A DNA stretch of 64,000 nt, from the NCBI GenBank assembly GCA_934772445.1, contig CAKVMJ010000002.1:1-64000 (forward strand), given 5' to 3'. Source of the stretch: an uncultured Clostridia bacterium. GTDB lineage: Bacteria > Bacillota > Clostridia > Christensenellales > UBA1242. Positions within the stretch are counted from its first letter, which is position 1; every line of letters begins with the position of its first letter. This document shows, piece by piece, positions 22,755 to 31,872 of the stretch. The notes under the pieces are model-generated. The model did no database searches. It was given only the letters and a program-made list of their open reading frames with translations, and was not told the origin of the DNA. The position numbers and the translations under genes were made by a program.

Positions 22755-23138
22755 TTTAACTTTTTGATAGATAAACACAATAATTTGATAAACACCAATC
22801 ATAATTAAAAATATGCCAAAATATAACTTTAAACTTTTGTTCGAAATAGAATTTGCAAGCATTGCACTTAAAAAAGATGTAATTGCACCTGTAATTACAA
22901 TTGGTATGCCTATTTTTAAGTTTACTAATTTGTTTTTAAAATGAATAATTAGCGAAACAACTGCCATTGGTAAGAATGCAAGCAGGTTAATACCTTGAGC
23001 AGTTTTTTGAGCGAACTCGAATATAATAGTTAAAACTGGAATTAAAAAAGTACCTCCGCCCATTCCCATTCCAGCGATTATTCCGCTAATTGTTCCAGCA
23101 ATAATATAAAATAAAATTTCCATAATAAAAATAAGCAA
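22698..23138 (-). CDS. Half-size TauE/SafE family permease, unit 2
   Basis: 146 aa, four hydrophobic segments, with GIIAGMGMGGGTFLIPVL as the TauE/SafE glycine-rich signature. It is a homologue of the convergent gene on the other strand, not a copy of the same half: sequence identity is low outside the signature. Together they match the two repeats of a normal permease, so a heterodimer is likely. The chain ends in a lysine/glutamine-rich hydrophilic tail. The 3' ends overlap by 57 bases. Confidence 0.8.
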   Translation of the reverse strand: MLIFIMEILFYIIAGTISGIIAGMGMGGGTFLIPVLTIIFEFAQKTAQGINLLAFLPMAVVSLIIHFKNKLVNLKIGIPIVITGAITSFLSAMLANSISNKSLKLYFGIFLIMIGVYQIIVFIYQKVKSKLNQTKNTSTQDDKIEN

Positions 23139-23205
23139 AATTAATCTTTTGCTTATTTATTTTTTACTAAATTAAAAGTTTTTATACAATAATTATATCC
23201 CTAAA

Positions 23206-25638
23206 TTAAGCCTTTTTTCTGTTTTTCATTTTAATATAGAAAATAAGCAAGAATATCCCGCTAACTAAAGCAATTGAGCTTATAATTATAGCAGTTAATT
23301 GACTAGAATTAATACCATTTAATCTTATAAATTTAGTTTCAACCCAGCCAACTTGTTCCACTTGGTTTTCATCATAATAAGTGATATAAGTTAATGTTTT
23401 TGTGCTATCTAATTTATCAACATAAATTCTATATTCGTGAGGTAAGGTTGTTTTAATATTATTCTCATCAATAGAGTTGAATCTATAAATATTAACTGTG
23501 TTATCTTTATCATAAGCATTTATTTTGGCATTTGATTCTTTTAGGTTTACCACATCTTCTTCATTAAAGAAAACATCAGCTGAATTAATATAACCATAAC
23601 AATTTTCTAAATAAACGATAAAGAAATTGTTGCCAGCGAAAGAGATAGGGTATTTAGAATAAATTGTTTTATAACTATCTATTTCAAGAGTTTCTAAAAC
23701 TTCAACATTAGATGAATTTAAACCTGATGGTTTTGCAAAAACATAAGTTTTAGTGTTTGCAGTTTTAATACTAGTTGGTCTTTCAATATAATTAAAATCA
23801 ACATTGGTATATAATCTTATTGCACAAATTGCGTTATCAAATGCATAAATAATTCCGCTAGTTGGGTTGATAGAAATATCGTAAAAACTGCTAAAATCTG
23901 CCTTTGTTTCGGATTTTATTGTAAAATTATTATTAAGATATTTTATTTTAGAAATTGTGTTATCAGATAGAGCATAGATGTTATCAAATTCATCAACTGC
24001 TATGCTTCTAATATTGGAAATTAATGTTGTTTTAGCTTCTAATCCGCCAAATTCGGAAAGAATATATAAACCGTTTGATGAATAGAAAATAATCTTATTT
24101 GAATTTGGTAAAACATCAATTAAGCAGTTTTCATCAAACCCTAAGATTGAATTAAAGTTTAACACAACGGCAGAAGGGGAGGAAGCACTGCAAGTAAGCA
24201 AGCCTTTAGCGGTTAAAATAATTAAAGTTTCGTTAATTTTTTTCAAACCTAGAATTGTTGGGATAGATGTTAAAGTTGAATCAATTGAATATTGGGTTAT
24301 TGCAAGAGTTTCATTTGTTTCAAGGTTGTATTTAATAACTGCACTTGTTGTTGAAGAGATTTTTACGCTATAAAAAAGTATATTTTCAGTAAATTGTACA
24401 GGGTGGTTAGCGTTTACAGATAATGGATAAGTGTTTTTTAAAACATTGGCTTTATTATTTGAAATTAATTGAATACGGTTGTTTAATGGGTCGCCAACAA
24501 GTATTTTGTCGTTTGAACTAACACTTAATGTGGCATTCTTGTTAAATCTTCCCAAACTTCCACAAACAGAAGCTATTAAAACATTTTCGCCAATCATCTC
24601 AGCACCATTATCACTTATATTTAATGCAAAAGATTGAATACTTTTAGTTCCGTTATCCGCAACAAGCATTTTACCATTAAAGAATTTTATATCAATAGGA
24701 GAGTTAATTCTTCCGCATTTAAAGCCATTATTATCTTCTAAGGTTTCATCGCCTTTTTTCCAGTTTGTTTGGTCAATACTCTCAGTTAGTGGTATATCTG
24801 TTTTTACTAAGCAAACATTTTTAGTTGAAATAGCAAGCACATAGTCATTTAGATTTTTTTGTGCAACTATTAAAACTGATGCGTTTGATGGATAAAATTT
24901 ACTTGGATTATTAATTACAATCGTTGGAAGAACAGAAATTGTGAATAATTTATTTTGATTTGTTTCATCACCAGCCACTGCATAGATTTTGTTTTCGTTT
25001 GAATTTGCGATATTTGAGAACTTGGTGATAGGGCTAGTTGAACTAGTATTATCGTTTATATCTTTAATTGTGATAATTCCAGAACTCTTAATTTGTATGC
25101 AATTTTCATTAGTGATAAGGTAGTAGTATTTCAGAAAAGTTGGATTTAGAGTTGAAATAAAGATTTGAGAAGAATTATCATTTGCAGTTTCGATAATGGA
25201 GATTTTATCAAATAAATTAATATTGAAATTATTATTTGTTTCATCTTTTATGTTGATTTTCTCAAAATTGGATAAAGAATAAACATTTAAAATACTTCCG
25301 CTAGATTTTTTATCGCCAATAAATAAAAACTTATTTGAAAGTTTTAGATATTCAATATTTTCAAAATGTTCTAATAATTTTTCAGATTTATTTCTTCTAT
25401 TTAAAATTTCAATGCTAGAGGAATTAGTTGTGTAAACAATAAAACTGCTATTAACATCAAAGCAGGTTATGTTTGTTAAATCTTTTGAAAACTCACTATC
25501 CTCAATATAAAGTTCGCTTAAAATTGAATCATCTGCTATTTCATCGGCAAAAACATCTACTTGGTTAAAACCACTAAATAAAGCCGAAATTAATATACAA
25601 ATTGTTATAAAATATAAATAAATTTTCCTATTTTTCAT
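23206..25638 (-). CDS. Large secreted, membrane-anchored beta-propeller-like protein
   Basis: 810 aa. The N-terminus MKNRKIYLYFITICILISAL is a signal peptide; the C-terminus has a membrane helix (SSIALVSGIFLLIFYIKM) and the basic tail KNRKKA. Between them are many short repeats with hydrophobic strands and patterns such as IKFFNGKMLVADNGTKSIQSF, typical of NHL/YVTN-type beta propellers. A C-terminal stretch before the anchor (VGWVETKFIRLNG) resembles a bacterial SH3 end. It points outward from the membrane and may bind wall or protein ligands. AGGA precedes the ATG. No specific function is recognised. Confidence 0.75.
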   Translation of the reverse strand: MKNRKIYLYFITICILISALFSGFNQVDVFADEIADDSILSELYIEDSEFSKDLTNITCFDVNSSFIVYTTNSSSIEILNRRNKSEKLLEHFENIEYLKLSNKFLFIGDKKSSGSILNVYSLSNFEKINIKDETNNNFNINLFDKISIIETANDNSSQIFISTLNPTFLKYYYLITNENCIQIKSSGIITIKDINDNTSSTSPITKFSNIANSNENKIYAVAGDETNQNKLFTISVLPTIVINNPSKFYPSNASVLIVAQKNLNDYVLAISTKNVCLVKTDIPLTESIDQTNWKKGDETLEDNNGFKCGRINSPIDIKFFNGKMLVADNGTKSIQSFALNISDNGAEMIGENVLIASVCGSLGRFNKNATLSVSSNDKILVGDPLNNRIQLISNNKANVLKNTYPLSVNANHPVQFTENILFYSVKISSTTSAVIKYNLETNETLAITQYSIDSTLTSIPTILGLKKINETLIILTAKGLLTCSASSPSAVVLNFNSILGFDENCLIDVLPNSNKIIFYSSNGLYILSEFGGLEAKTTLISNIRSIAVDEFDNIYALSDNTISKIKYLNNNFTIKSETKADFSSFYDISINPTSGIIYAFDNAICAIRLYTNVDFNYIERPTSIKTANTKTYVFAKPSGLNSSNVEVLETLEIDSYKTIYSKYPISFAGNNFFIVYLENCYGYINSADVFFNEEDVVNLKESNAKINAYDKDNTVNIYRFNSIDENNIKTTLPHEYRIYVDKLDSTKTLTYITYYDENQVEQVGWVETKFIRLNGINSSQLTAIIISSIALVSGIFLLIFYIKMKNRKKA

Positions 25639-25808
25639 TTGATTTATCCTATATATATTTTTATCTATAATATATAATATAACATTATTTAATCAATAAC
25701 AAACAAAATTAATTACTTTAAAGAATTTAATGTACAACTTCATAAAATTTTTGTAATGCACCAAATTTGATGCTGGTAAAAAATGGAAAAATTTGTTGAC
25801 ATTGACTA

Positions 25809-25852
25809 TTGATTTTTTTTATTTTAACATATTATAATAGAACAAATGTTCT
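25809..25852 (+). promoter_or_regulatory. Promoter with LexA-type (SOS) box
   Basis: TTGATT (25809-25814), 18 bases and TATAAT (25833-25838) form a promoter about 90 bases before the sigma-like gene. Immediately after the -10 lies the perfect palindrome AGAACAAATGTTCT (25839-25852), which fits the core of the Firmicutes LexA box, GAAC-N4-GTTC with RNRY in the centre. It would sit over the start of transcription, a good place for repression. The match is by eye; the outer C/G bases of the full consensus are A/T here. Confidence 0.65.
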
Positions 25853-25924
25853 AAGATATTGCAAAAAATTTTAGAAAATTTGAAACAAAATAGCAAATTG
25901 AAATTAATTAAAAGGAGTTGAATT

Positions 25925-26437
25925 ATGAAATTAGAAGATTGGAGTAAGATTATTTTATCTTATTACAGTTATTTGGAGCAATCTGTGAAAGCGATAGATA
26001 AATTTGTTTTAGATAAATGCGTTTATACATCATACTTTGATTGTGGATTAAATTTTGACATTGAGAAAAGATTTAACAAAGTTATGGAACTAATAGATAA
26101 AAAAAGGCGTTTTATAAATCTAAAAGTAATAATCGAAAAAGCTCTCACGCAAATTAATGAAAAATATAGGAAAATATTAGTTTTGTTTTATATAGACCAA
26201 TTATCTTGTGAAGAAATTGCAAGATTAATGAATTTGAATATAAGAACATTTTTTAGATATAAAAATCAGGCCATAACATCGTTTTCAAAGGCATTATCAA
26301 GAGAGGGGTTTAATATTGAATATTTCAATGAAAACTATGCTTCAGATAAATGGTTATTTATGGTTAATACATATCACACAAAATGCGGAAATATGAAAAG
26401 AATTAATGAATATAAGTTAATAAGTTCGTTTTTATAA
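25925..26437 (+). CDS. Small sigma-region-4-like regulator
   Basis: 170 aa. Residues about 75-125 (LTQINEKYRKILVLFYIDQL, then SCEEIARLMNLNIRTFFRYK) form a region 4/ArpU-like helix-turn-helix as in phage late-transcription regulators and ECF sigma factors. No region 2 is clear. AAAAGGAGTTGAATT precedes the ATG. It lies next to the phage head cassette, separated only by a convergent SH3 gene, and is preceded by a LexA-type box. It may activate the cassette after DNA damage; this is inference from context. Confidence 0.7.
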   Translation: MKLEDWSKIILSYYSYLEQSVKAIDKFVLDKCVYTSYFDCGLNFDIEKRFNKVMELIDKKRRFINLKVIIEKALTQINEKYRKILVLFYIDQLSCEEIARLMNLNIRTFFRYKNQAITSFSKALSREGFNIEYFNENYASDKWLFMVNTYHTKCGNMKRINEYKLISSFL

Positions 26438-27193
26438 AAGAGAATCGTAATCAATTTTATCGTTTGAGCGAACCACTTTTGCTTTAACTTTTGGCTTTGA
26501 TGGTGGTTTGAATAATAAAACCATTACAGCTATTACTGGTAACATTATAACACTAATTAAAATTATGCAAGTGGAATTAGATAAGGGATTTACAGTTAGA
26601 AAACCATCGTTGTTTGAAAAACTTACAGTTTCTGTGTTTACGGAAATTGCAGGCAGATTATTTAAGTAACCATTATAAATATAGCCATAAACTCCCATAT
26701 AGTCCACAAGATACCAAATATTGCCAAAGTAGTCCATAACATAGTCGCCGTAAATTTTGCCAATATAGTTAATATCGCTGGAGTTGGCTGGAACCGTTAG
26801 TAAAACAGTGGCGTTAGATGATGGTGCGGACCTTAAATTGCATTTAAAATTGTTTGTTTTGAGTTTTGCAATAGGATATGGATTTTTAGGTATTGATGAA
26901 CAAATTTTAACATTTGTTTTTTCAACATATCCATTAACTCCGTTATAATTAACATTATAGAAGTTGTCGTTTTCAAAAACGCAGATTTTAACGAAATATG
27001 TGGGTTCTAGGTAACAAACGATATTTGAAATATCTAAGTTTGAATTAGCGGTTTTATAGAGTATGCAAGATTTTTGAATTTGTGCAAATTCATTATAGGC
27101 AAAATATATTGAGTTTGGAAAAGTGCTAAGTAAAAGAATAAATAATATATTTATAAGCACGATAAAATTTAATTTATTTGTGTTAATTTTCAT
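26432..27193 (-). CDS. SH3-domain protein with signal peptide and C-terminal anchor
   Basis: 253 aa. An N-terminal hydrophobic signal (FIVLINILFILLLSTF), two bacterial SH3-like segments (NVNYNGVNGYVEKTNV; FKCNLRSAPSSNATVLLTV to GVYGYIYNGYL), then a membrane helix (ILISVIMLPVIAVMVLLF) and a basic tail ending in VRSNDKIDYDSLL. SH3b modules usually bind peptidoglycan. Its last six bases overlap the convergent sigma-like gene. It is divergent from the head cassette, and the 100-base gap between them must hold both promoters. Confidence 0.75.
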   Translation of the reverse strand: MKINTNKLNFIVLINILFILLLSTFPNSIYFAYNEFAQIQKSCILYKTANSNLDISNIVCYLEPTYFVKICVFENDNFYNVNYNGVNGYVEKTNVKICSSIPKNPYPIAKLKTNNFKCNLRSAPSSNATVLLTVPANSSDINYIGKIYGDYVMDYFGNIWYLVDYMGVYGYIYNGYLNNLPAISVNTETVSFSNNDGFLTVNPLSNSTCIILISVIMLPVIAVMVLLFKPPSKPKVKAKVVRSNDKIDYDSLL

Positions 27194-27297
27194 CTTATTT
27201 ATATTCTAAATAATAGAGGATTAAATCACAATTTGAAAGTTGAAAGAATTTATGTTTTTTTGACTTTTTTTGTACTTTTCATTTAGGGGGTGAGATA

Positions 27298-28737
27298 TTG
27301 AAAGATGCGGAAATTATAGAAAAATTAAACCGAATAGAAAAAGAACTTTTATTACATTCTTCAAATAAGCTGGAAAATTATAATAAAGGTGAAAAGGTTC
27401 ATAAAAAGCAATTAGAGTTCCATAAAAATATGCATAGAAATAGGTGGGTTTTTGGTGGAAACAGAAGTGGTAAAACTGAATGTGGAGCGGTGGAAACAGT
27501 TTGGCTTGCTAGGGGCATACACCCATTTAAACCTAATAAAAAAGATGTTTGTGGTTGGGTGGTTTCTTTATCAACTCAAGTTCAAAGAGATGTTGCACAA
27601 GCAAAAATCTTTAGCTACTTAAATAAGGATTGGATACAAGATATAAAGATGAGTACGGGCAGAAAGGATTCGCCAGAGTTTGGCGTGGTTGATACCATTA
27701 TAATAAAGAATATTTTTGGAGGATTATCTAAAATTGGATTTAAAACTTGTGATCAAGGTAGAGAAAAATTTCAGGGAACTAGTTTGGATTTTGTTTGGTT
27801 TGATGAAGAACCACCATTAGATATTTATCTGGAATGTAGAATGAGAGTTTTGGATAAGTGTGGTGAGATATTTGGTACAATGACACCTTTAAAAGGATTA
27901 AGTTGGGTTTATAACTATATCTATTTAAATGAATTTAACGATGAAGATATTTGGTATATACAAATGGAATGGGCAGATAATCCGTATCTAAATTATGAAG
28001 AGATAGAGAAATATACAAAAGCTTTTAGCGAGAGTGAATTAAATTCAAGAAGATATGGATTGTTTGAAAACTTTGGAGGCATTGTTTATAACGAATTTGA
28101 TCCAAATGTTCATATAATCGAGCCATTTGAAATTCCGAAAGAATGGCAGGATAACTTATCTATAGACCCAGGGCTTCATAATCCGCTTAGTTGTCATTGG
28201 TATGCAGTTGATTACGATGAAAATATTTATGTGGTGGCGGAACATTATGAGGCAAATAAAGATGTGGCATACCATTCGAAAAAGATAAAAGAAATATCTA
28301 AGCGTTTGAATTGGAAAACCACAAAAAATGGCTACATACAAGCATTAATAGATAGTGCTGCAACTCAAAAAACTTTAGCAAGCGAAAAGAATGTTGTTGA
28401 TTTGTTTTATGATAATGGCATTGTGGTAAACACAAAAGTTTGTAAGGATTTATATAGCGGAATTAATAGAGTGAAAAGTTATTTAAGAAATGGTGAGAGC
28501 AAGCCAAAACTTTTTATATTTAAAAATTGTGTGAATTTAATTCGGGAGATAAAAGGATATTTTTGGGGTAATGATGATGTGCCAATAAAAAAAGATGACC
28601 ACGCATTAGATGAACTTAGATATTATATAATGTCCCGACCTGCGCCTCCAGTTTTAAAACAAGAAAAAAGTGAGATTGTGAGAAATAAAGAAATGCTTTA
28701 TCGTAAATTGAAATATCGAAGAATGGGGTACTATTAA
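27298..28737 (+). CDS. terL: Phage terminase large subunit
   Basis: 479 aa DNA-packaging motor. The ATPase domain has Walker A GGNRSGKTE (about residues 53-61) and Walker B SLDFVWFDEEPP (about 163-172, catalytic Glu present). The RNase H-like nuclease has its three acidic positions: SIDPG (about 290), LIDSA (about 352) and DDHALDELRY (about 433-437). The start is TTG 27298, preceded by AGGGGGTGAGATA. It is the first gene of the cassette, and the next start overlaps its stop (TAATG). No truncation is seen, so packaging activity is plausible. Confidence 0.93.
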   Translation: MKDAEIIEKLNRIEKELLLHSSNKLENYNKGEKVHKKQLEFHKNMHRNRWVFGGNRSGKTECGAVETVWLARGIHPFKPNKKDVCGWVVSLSTQVQRDVAQAKIFSYLNKDWIQDIKMSTGRKDSPEFGVVDTIIIKNIFGGLSKIGFKTCDQGREKFQGTSLDFVWFDEEPPLDIYLECRMRVLDKCGEIFGTMTPLKGLSWVYNYIYLNEFNDEDIWYIQMEWADNPYLNYEEIEKYTKAFSESELNSRRYGLFENFGGIVYNEFDPNVHIIEPFEIPKEWQDNLSIDPGLHNPLSCHWYAVDYDENIYVVAEHYEANKDVAYHSKKIKEISKRLNWKTTKNGYIQALIDSAATQKTLASEKNVVDLFYDNGIVVNTKVCKDLYSGINRVKSYLRNGESKPKLFIFKNCVNLIREIKGYFWGNDDVPIKKDDHALDELRYYIMSRPAPPVLKQEKSEIVRNKEMLYRKLKYRRMGYY

Positions 28738-29036
28738 TGTTTAATGAAAAGCAGAATAATGAAGAATTGAAAAAAGCGTTAGTTAAAAAAGCGTTAGGAT
28801 ATAGTACGGAAGAAGTGGTGGAAGAATATTCTTTAGTGGATAACGATTTAGTTCTAATTAAAAAAAAGAAAAGCATAAAGGATTATCCTCCAGACTTGCC
28901 AGCTATTAAATATTTGCTTGATGAAGAGTGTGAGGAAGATGAATATAAAAGTTATACAAAAGAAGAATTAGAAGAAGAAAAACAACGCTTACTTAGAATG
29001 TTAAGAGATAATAAAGGAGAAGAAGATGGAGATTAA
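28737..29036 (+). CDS. Small acidic phage-cassette protein (99 aa)
   Basis: No family is firmly recognised. The pattern ALGYSTEEVVEEYSLVD followed by a Lys-rich strand and YPPDLPAIKYLL resembles small proteins found beside terminase genes in Firmicutes phages. The C-terminus is highly charged and helical. The start overlaps the terL stop and the end overlaps the next gene by 11 bases, so it is translated as part of the cassette. It could be the terminase small subunit, but that is a guess from position. Confidence 0.65.
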   Translation: MFNEKQNNEELKKALVKKALGYSTEEVVEEYSLVDNDLVLIKKKKSIKDYPPDLPAIKYLLDEECEEDEYKSYTKEELEEEKQRLLRMLRDNKGEEDGD

Positions 29037-29268
29037 AGAAGCAAAATTTAAAGTTAAATGCGATGTTGCTGGTTGCAGAAATTATGGAATGGTATATATA
29101 GAGAATAAAGGTTTTTTATTAGATAAAAGCATCTATTTATGTGAGGATTGCGTTAGGCAAATTTATGAATGGTATGCAAAAAGAATAACTCCACCAAGCA
29201 TATCTAATATGCTTAATAAAAAGGGTTTAATTGATGATAAACCTAAAAAGAAAAAGAGAGGTGAATAG
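29026..29268 (+). CDS. Small four-cysteine protein (80 aa)
   Basis: Contains two cysteine pairs, CDVAGC near the N-terminus and CEDC in the middle, arranged as a zinc-ribbon-like module, then a helix and a basic tail (KPKKKKRGE). AAAGGAGAAGAAG precedes the ATG, which lies inside the end of the previous gene. It sits between terminase and portal genes. A nucleic-acid-binding or assembly role is plausible; none is shown. Confidence 0.65.
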   Translation: MEIKEAKFKVKCDVAGCRNYGMVYIENKGFLLDKSIYLCEDCVRQIYEWYAKRITPPSISNMLNKKGLIDDKPKKKKRGE

Positions 29269-29270
29269 AA

Positions 29271-31199
29271 TTGAAAAGAAGAGTAAAAGATGTGGAAAAA
29301 ATGCGAGAAGAAAATAAAAGTATTTTTGAAGAGCAACAACTGGTAAACGAAATTTTGGAAGATTTAAAAAATAGGCAAATTGCTCGCAGACAATTAGAAA
29401 CTAATTGGCAATTAAACATCAATTTCTTTATTGGTAATCAATATTGCGGAATAAACACCAATGGAGATATTGTTGATGGCTATAAACAATATTTTTGGGA
29501 AGAAAGAGAAGTTTTTAATCATATTGCACCTTTAGTAGAGCTTAGGCTTAGTAAACTTGCTAATGTTAGACCATCTTTAACCGTTTTGCCGTTTTCTGAT
29601 GAAATGGAAGATATAGCGAGTGCGAAAGTAAGCAAAAAGATTTTAAAGTCTGTTTGCCACGAGATAGGTTTTTCAAAACTTTTGCAAGAAGCCACAAGGT
29701 GGAGCGAAATTTGCGGTACTGTTTTTTATAAAATTGGTTGGAATGATAAAAAAGGCAGATTTATAGCAAAAAACGAAACTGGTAATAAGATTTATGAAGG
29801 CGATGTGGAAGTAAGCGTGGTAAGTCCGTTTGAAATTTATCCAGATTCAAATACCTATTCTTCCATTGAAGAATGTGAGAGTATTATATATGCCCGTTCA
29901 TTTTCAAGTAAAGAAGTTAAAAATAAATGGGGAGTTGAAGTTGAGGGTAAAACGATAAATGTTTTCTCATTAGATAATATAACTTCTGTTGGCGGACTTG
30001 GATATAATGCTACAAGTTCAGCTCTAGCAAAAACCACAAAACTTGATCAAGTTATAGTTTTGGAAAAATACGAAAGTCCATCTATAGAATATCCGAATGG
30101 CAGACTTATTATAATAGCTGGAGATAAACTTGTTTATATGGGCGAACTACCATATATAAATAAAGAAAATGGTGAGAGAGGTTTTCCGTTTGTTAGGCAA
30201 TGTGCAATACCAATTCCTAATTCATTTTTTGGGATTAGCACAATTGATAGATGTATTCCAATTCAAAGGGCATATAACGCAATAAAGAATAGAAAACACG
30301 AATTTTTAAATAGACTAACAATGGGAATTTTAGCAGTGGAAGATGGTTCTGTAGATACGGAAGATTTAGAAGAGGAGGGCTTATCTCCGGGTAAAGTTTT
30401 AATATATAGGCAAGGTGCGAATGCACCAAAACTTTTATCCACTGGCTCTGTTCCGCTAGATTTTCAATATGAAGAAAATCAGCTTTTAAGCGAGTTTTTA
30501 AATGTGAGTGGTGTAAATGATTTATTAAATGCAAAAACGATTAGTACAAATATATCTGGTGTGGCGTTACAATTATTGATTGAGCAAGACGAGGTAAGGC
30601 TGTTATCTAGTGCGGAAGAAATACGAAACGCAGCAAAAGAAACGGCAAAACAAATGCTAAGACTATTTAAACAATTCGCACTTTTACCACACACTTCAAG
30701 AATTGTTGGTGAAGATGGCGGAATTGAAATGTTTTATTGGCAAAATTCGGATATACAAGCTGATGATATTGTATTCGAAACAGAAAACGAGATAAATGAA
30801 ACAGTTGCACAAAAACGCAGTATGATATTGGATATTTTAAAAACAGGCTTGCTTCACGATGAAGATGGTAAATTATCTAATTCGGTTAGAACTAAGTTGC
30901 TTGAGCAATTGGGTATGGGACTTAGTGTTTTAGATAACGAACAAGATTTAAAATCGCTTCAAACAAAACAAGCCACAAAAGAAAATTTAAGACTTATTGA
31001 TGAAGATATTATAGAGCTTCCAAAAGAAATTGATGAACACGATATTCATATTTCAAGTCATATTGGCTTTATGCTTTCAAAAGAGTTTGATAAAGCTTCT
31101 AAGAAAAATCCAAAATTAGAAAAGAAACTACTCGAACATATCAAAGACCATAAAAGATACTTAAATTTAACAAAAAAAGCAGAAGAAATGCAAAATTAA
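29271..31199 (+). CDS. Phage portal protein (P22-like)
   Basis: 642 aa, the length of P22-type portals, which form the dodecameric DNA channel at one capsid vertex. The N-terminal segment NWQLNINFFIGNQYCGIN, the later PLVELRLSKLANVRPSLTV and PFEIYPDS are typical of this family. The C-terminal third is helical and charged, as expected for the barrel. The start is TTG 29271 after GAGAGGTGAATAGAA. It lies three bases after the cysteine protein and ten before the scaffold. Confidence 0.88.
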   Translation: MKRRVKDVEKMREENKSIFEEQQLVNEILEDLKNRQIARRQLETNWQLNINFFIGNQYCGINTNGDIVDGYKQYFWEEREVFNHIAPLVELRLSKLANVRPSLTVLPFSDEMEDIASAKVSKKILKSVCHEIGFSKLLQEATRWSEICGTVFYKIGWNDKKGRFIAKNETGNKIYEGDVEVSVVSPFEIYPDSNTYSSIEECESIIYARSFSSKEVKNKWGVEVEGKTINVFSLDNITSVGGLGYNATSSALAKTTKLDQVIVLEKYESPSIEYPNGRLIIIAGDKLVYMGELPYINKENGERGFPFVRQCAIPIPNSFFGISTIDRCIPIQRAYNAIKNRKHEFLNRLTMGILAVEDGSVDTEDLEEEGLSPGKVLIYRQGANAPKLLSTGSVPLDFQYEENQLLSEFLNVSGVNDLLNAKTISTNISGVALQLLIEQDEVRLLSSAEEIRNAAKETAKQMLRLFKQFALLPHTSRIVGEDGGIEMFYWQNSDIQADDIVFETENEINETVAQKRSMILDILKTGLLHDEDGKLSNSVRTKLLEQLGMGLSVLDNEQDLKSLQTKQATKENLRLIDEDIIELPKEIDEHDIHISSHIGFMLSKEFDKASKKNPKLEKKLLEHIKDHKRYLNLTKKAEEMQN

Positions 31200-31210
31200 A
31201 GGAGAAATAA

Positions 31211-31852
31211 ATGGATAAATTGAATAATATTGGAGAACAACCTATAAATCAAGATGTGAGCAATGTTGCGGAGGCAAGTAAGGAGATTAGTGCGGACACA
31301 CAAGATTTTGATGGCTCTCCAATTGGGAAATTTAAAGATGTCAAAAGTTTGTTTAGTGCCTATGCTGAACTTGAAAAGGAGTTTACAAAAAAGTGTCAGC
31401 GAGTAAGCGAACTGGAAAAGCAGAAAACCGATAATGCAGAAGCAAATGCACCGGTATTTATGCAAAATAATTGGCAAAATGAGATTGAAAGTTTTTTAAA
31501 ATCTCATAACGAGGCACAAATATTTGCAAAAGACATCGCAAAAGAGTTGATGGAAAATAAAGATTTAGCAAATAATCCAAATGCTTTAGATTTGGCTTAC
31601 GCTAAAGTGCTTTCCAAAAATTATAAATCTGCAGATGAACTTTTGGGCGATGAAACTTTTGTAAATGAAAAAATATTAAATAATGAAAAAATTAAGAGCC
31701 AAATTATAAACGATTATTTAAAAGGTGTTGTACAAAATTCAACCCCACCATTAATTTTAGATAATAAAGGCTCTAGTTTGGGCTTTGCATTAGAGCAAAC
31801 TCCAAAAAACTTAGAAGAGGCAAAAAGAATGGTGGAAAAGATGTTTAAGTAA
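31211..31852 (+). CDS. Probable scaffolding protein
   Basis: 213 aa, acidic, largely helical, with GKFKDVKSLFSAYAELEKEF, a phrase common in phage scaffold proteins, followed by a coiled coil. It is placed between portal and coat genes, the usual scaffold position. The C-terminus (NLEEAKRMVEKMFK) is amphipathic and basic, as in the coat-binding helix of scaffolds. AAAGGAGAAATAA precedes the ATG. Assignment rests on position plus composition. Confidence 0.75.
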   Translation: MDKLNNIGEQPINQDVSNVAEASKEISADTQDFDGSPIGKFKDVKSLFSAYAELEKEFTKKCQRVSELEKQKTDNAEANAPVFMQNNWQNEIESFLKSHNEAQIFAKDIAKELMENKDLANNPNALDLAYAKVLSKNYKSADELLGDETFVNEKILNNEKIKSQIINDYLKGVVQNSTPPLILDNKGSSLGFALEQTPKNLEEAKRMVEKMFK

Positions 31853-31872
31853 TTTGGCAAAAGGAGAAAATT

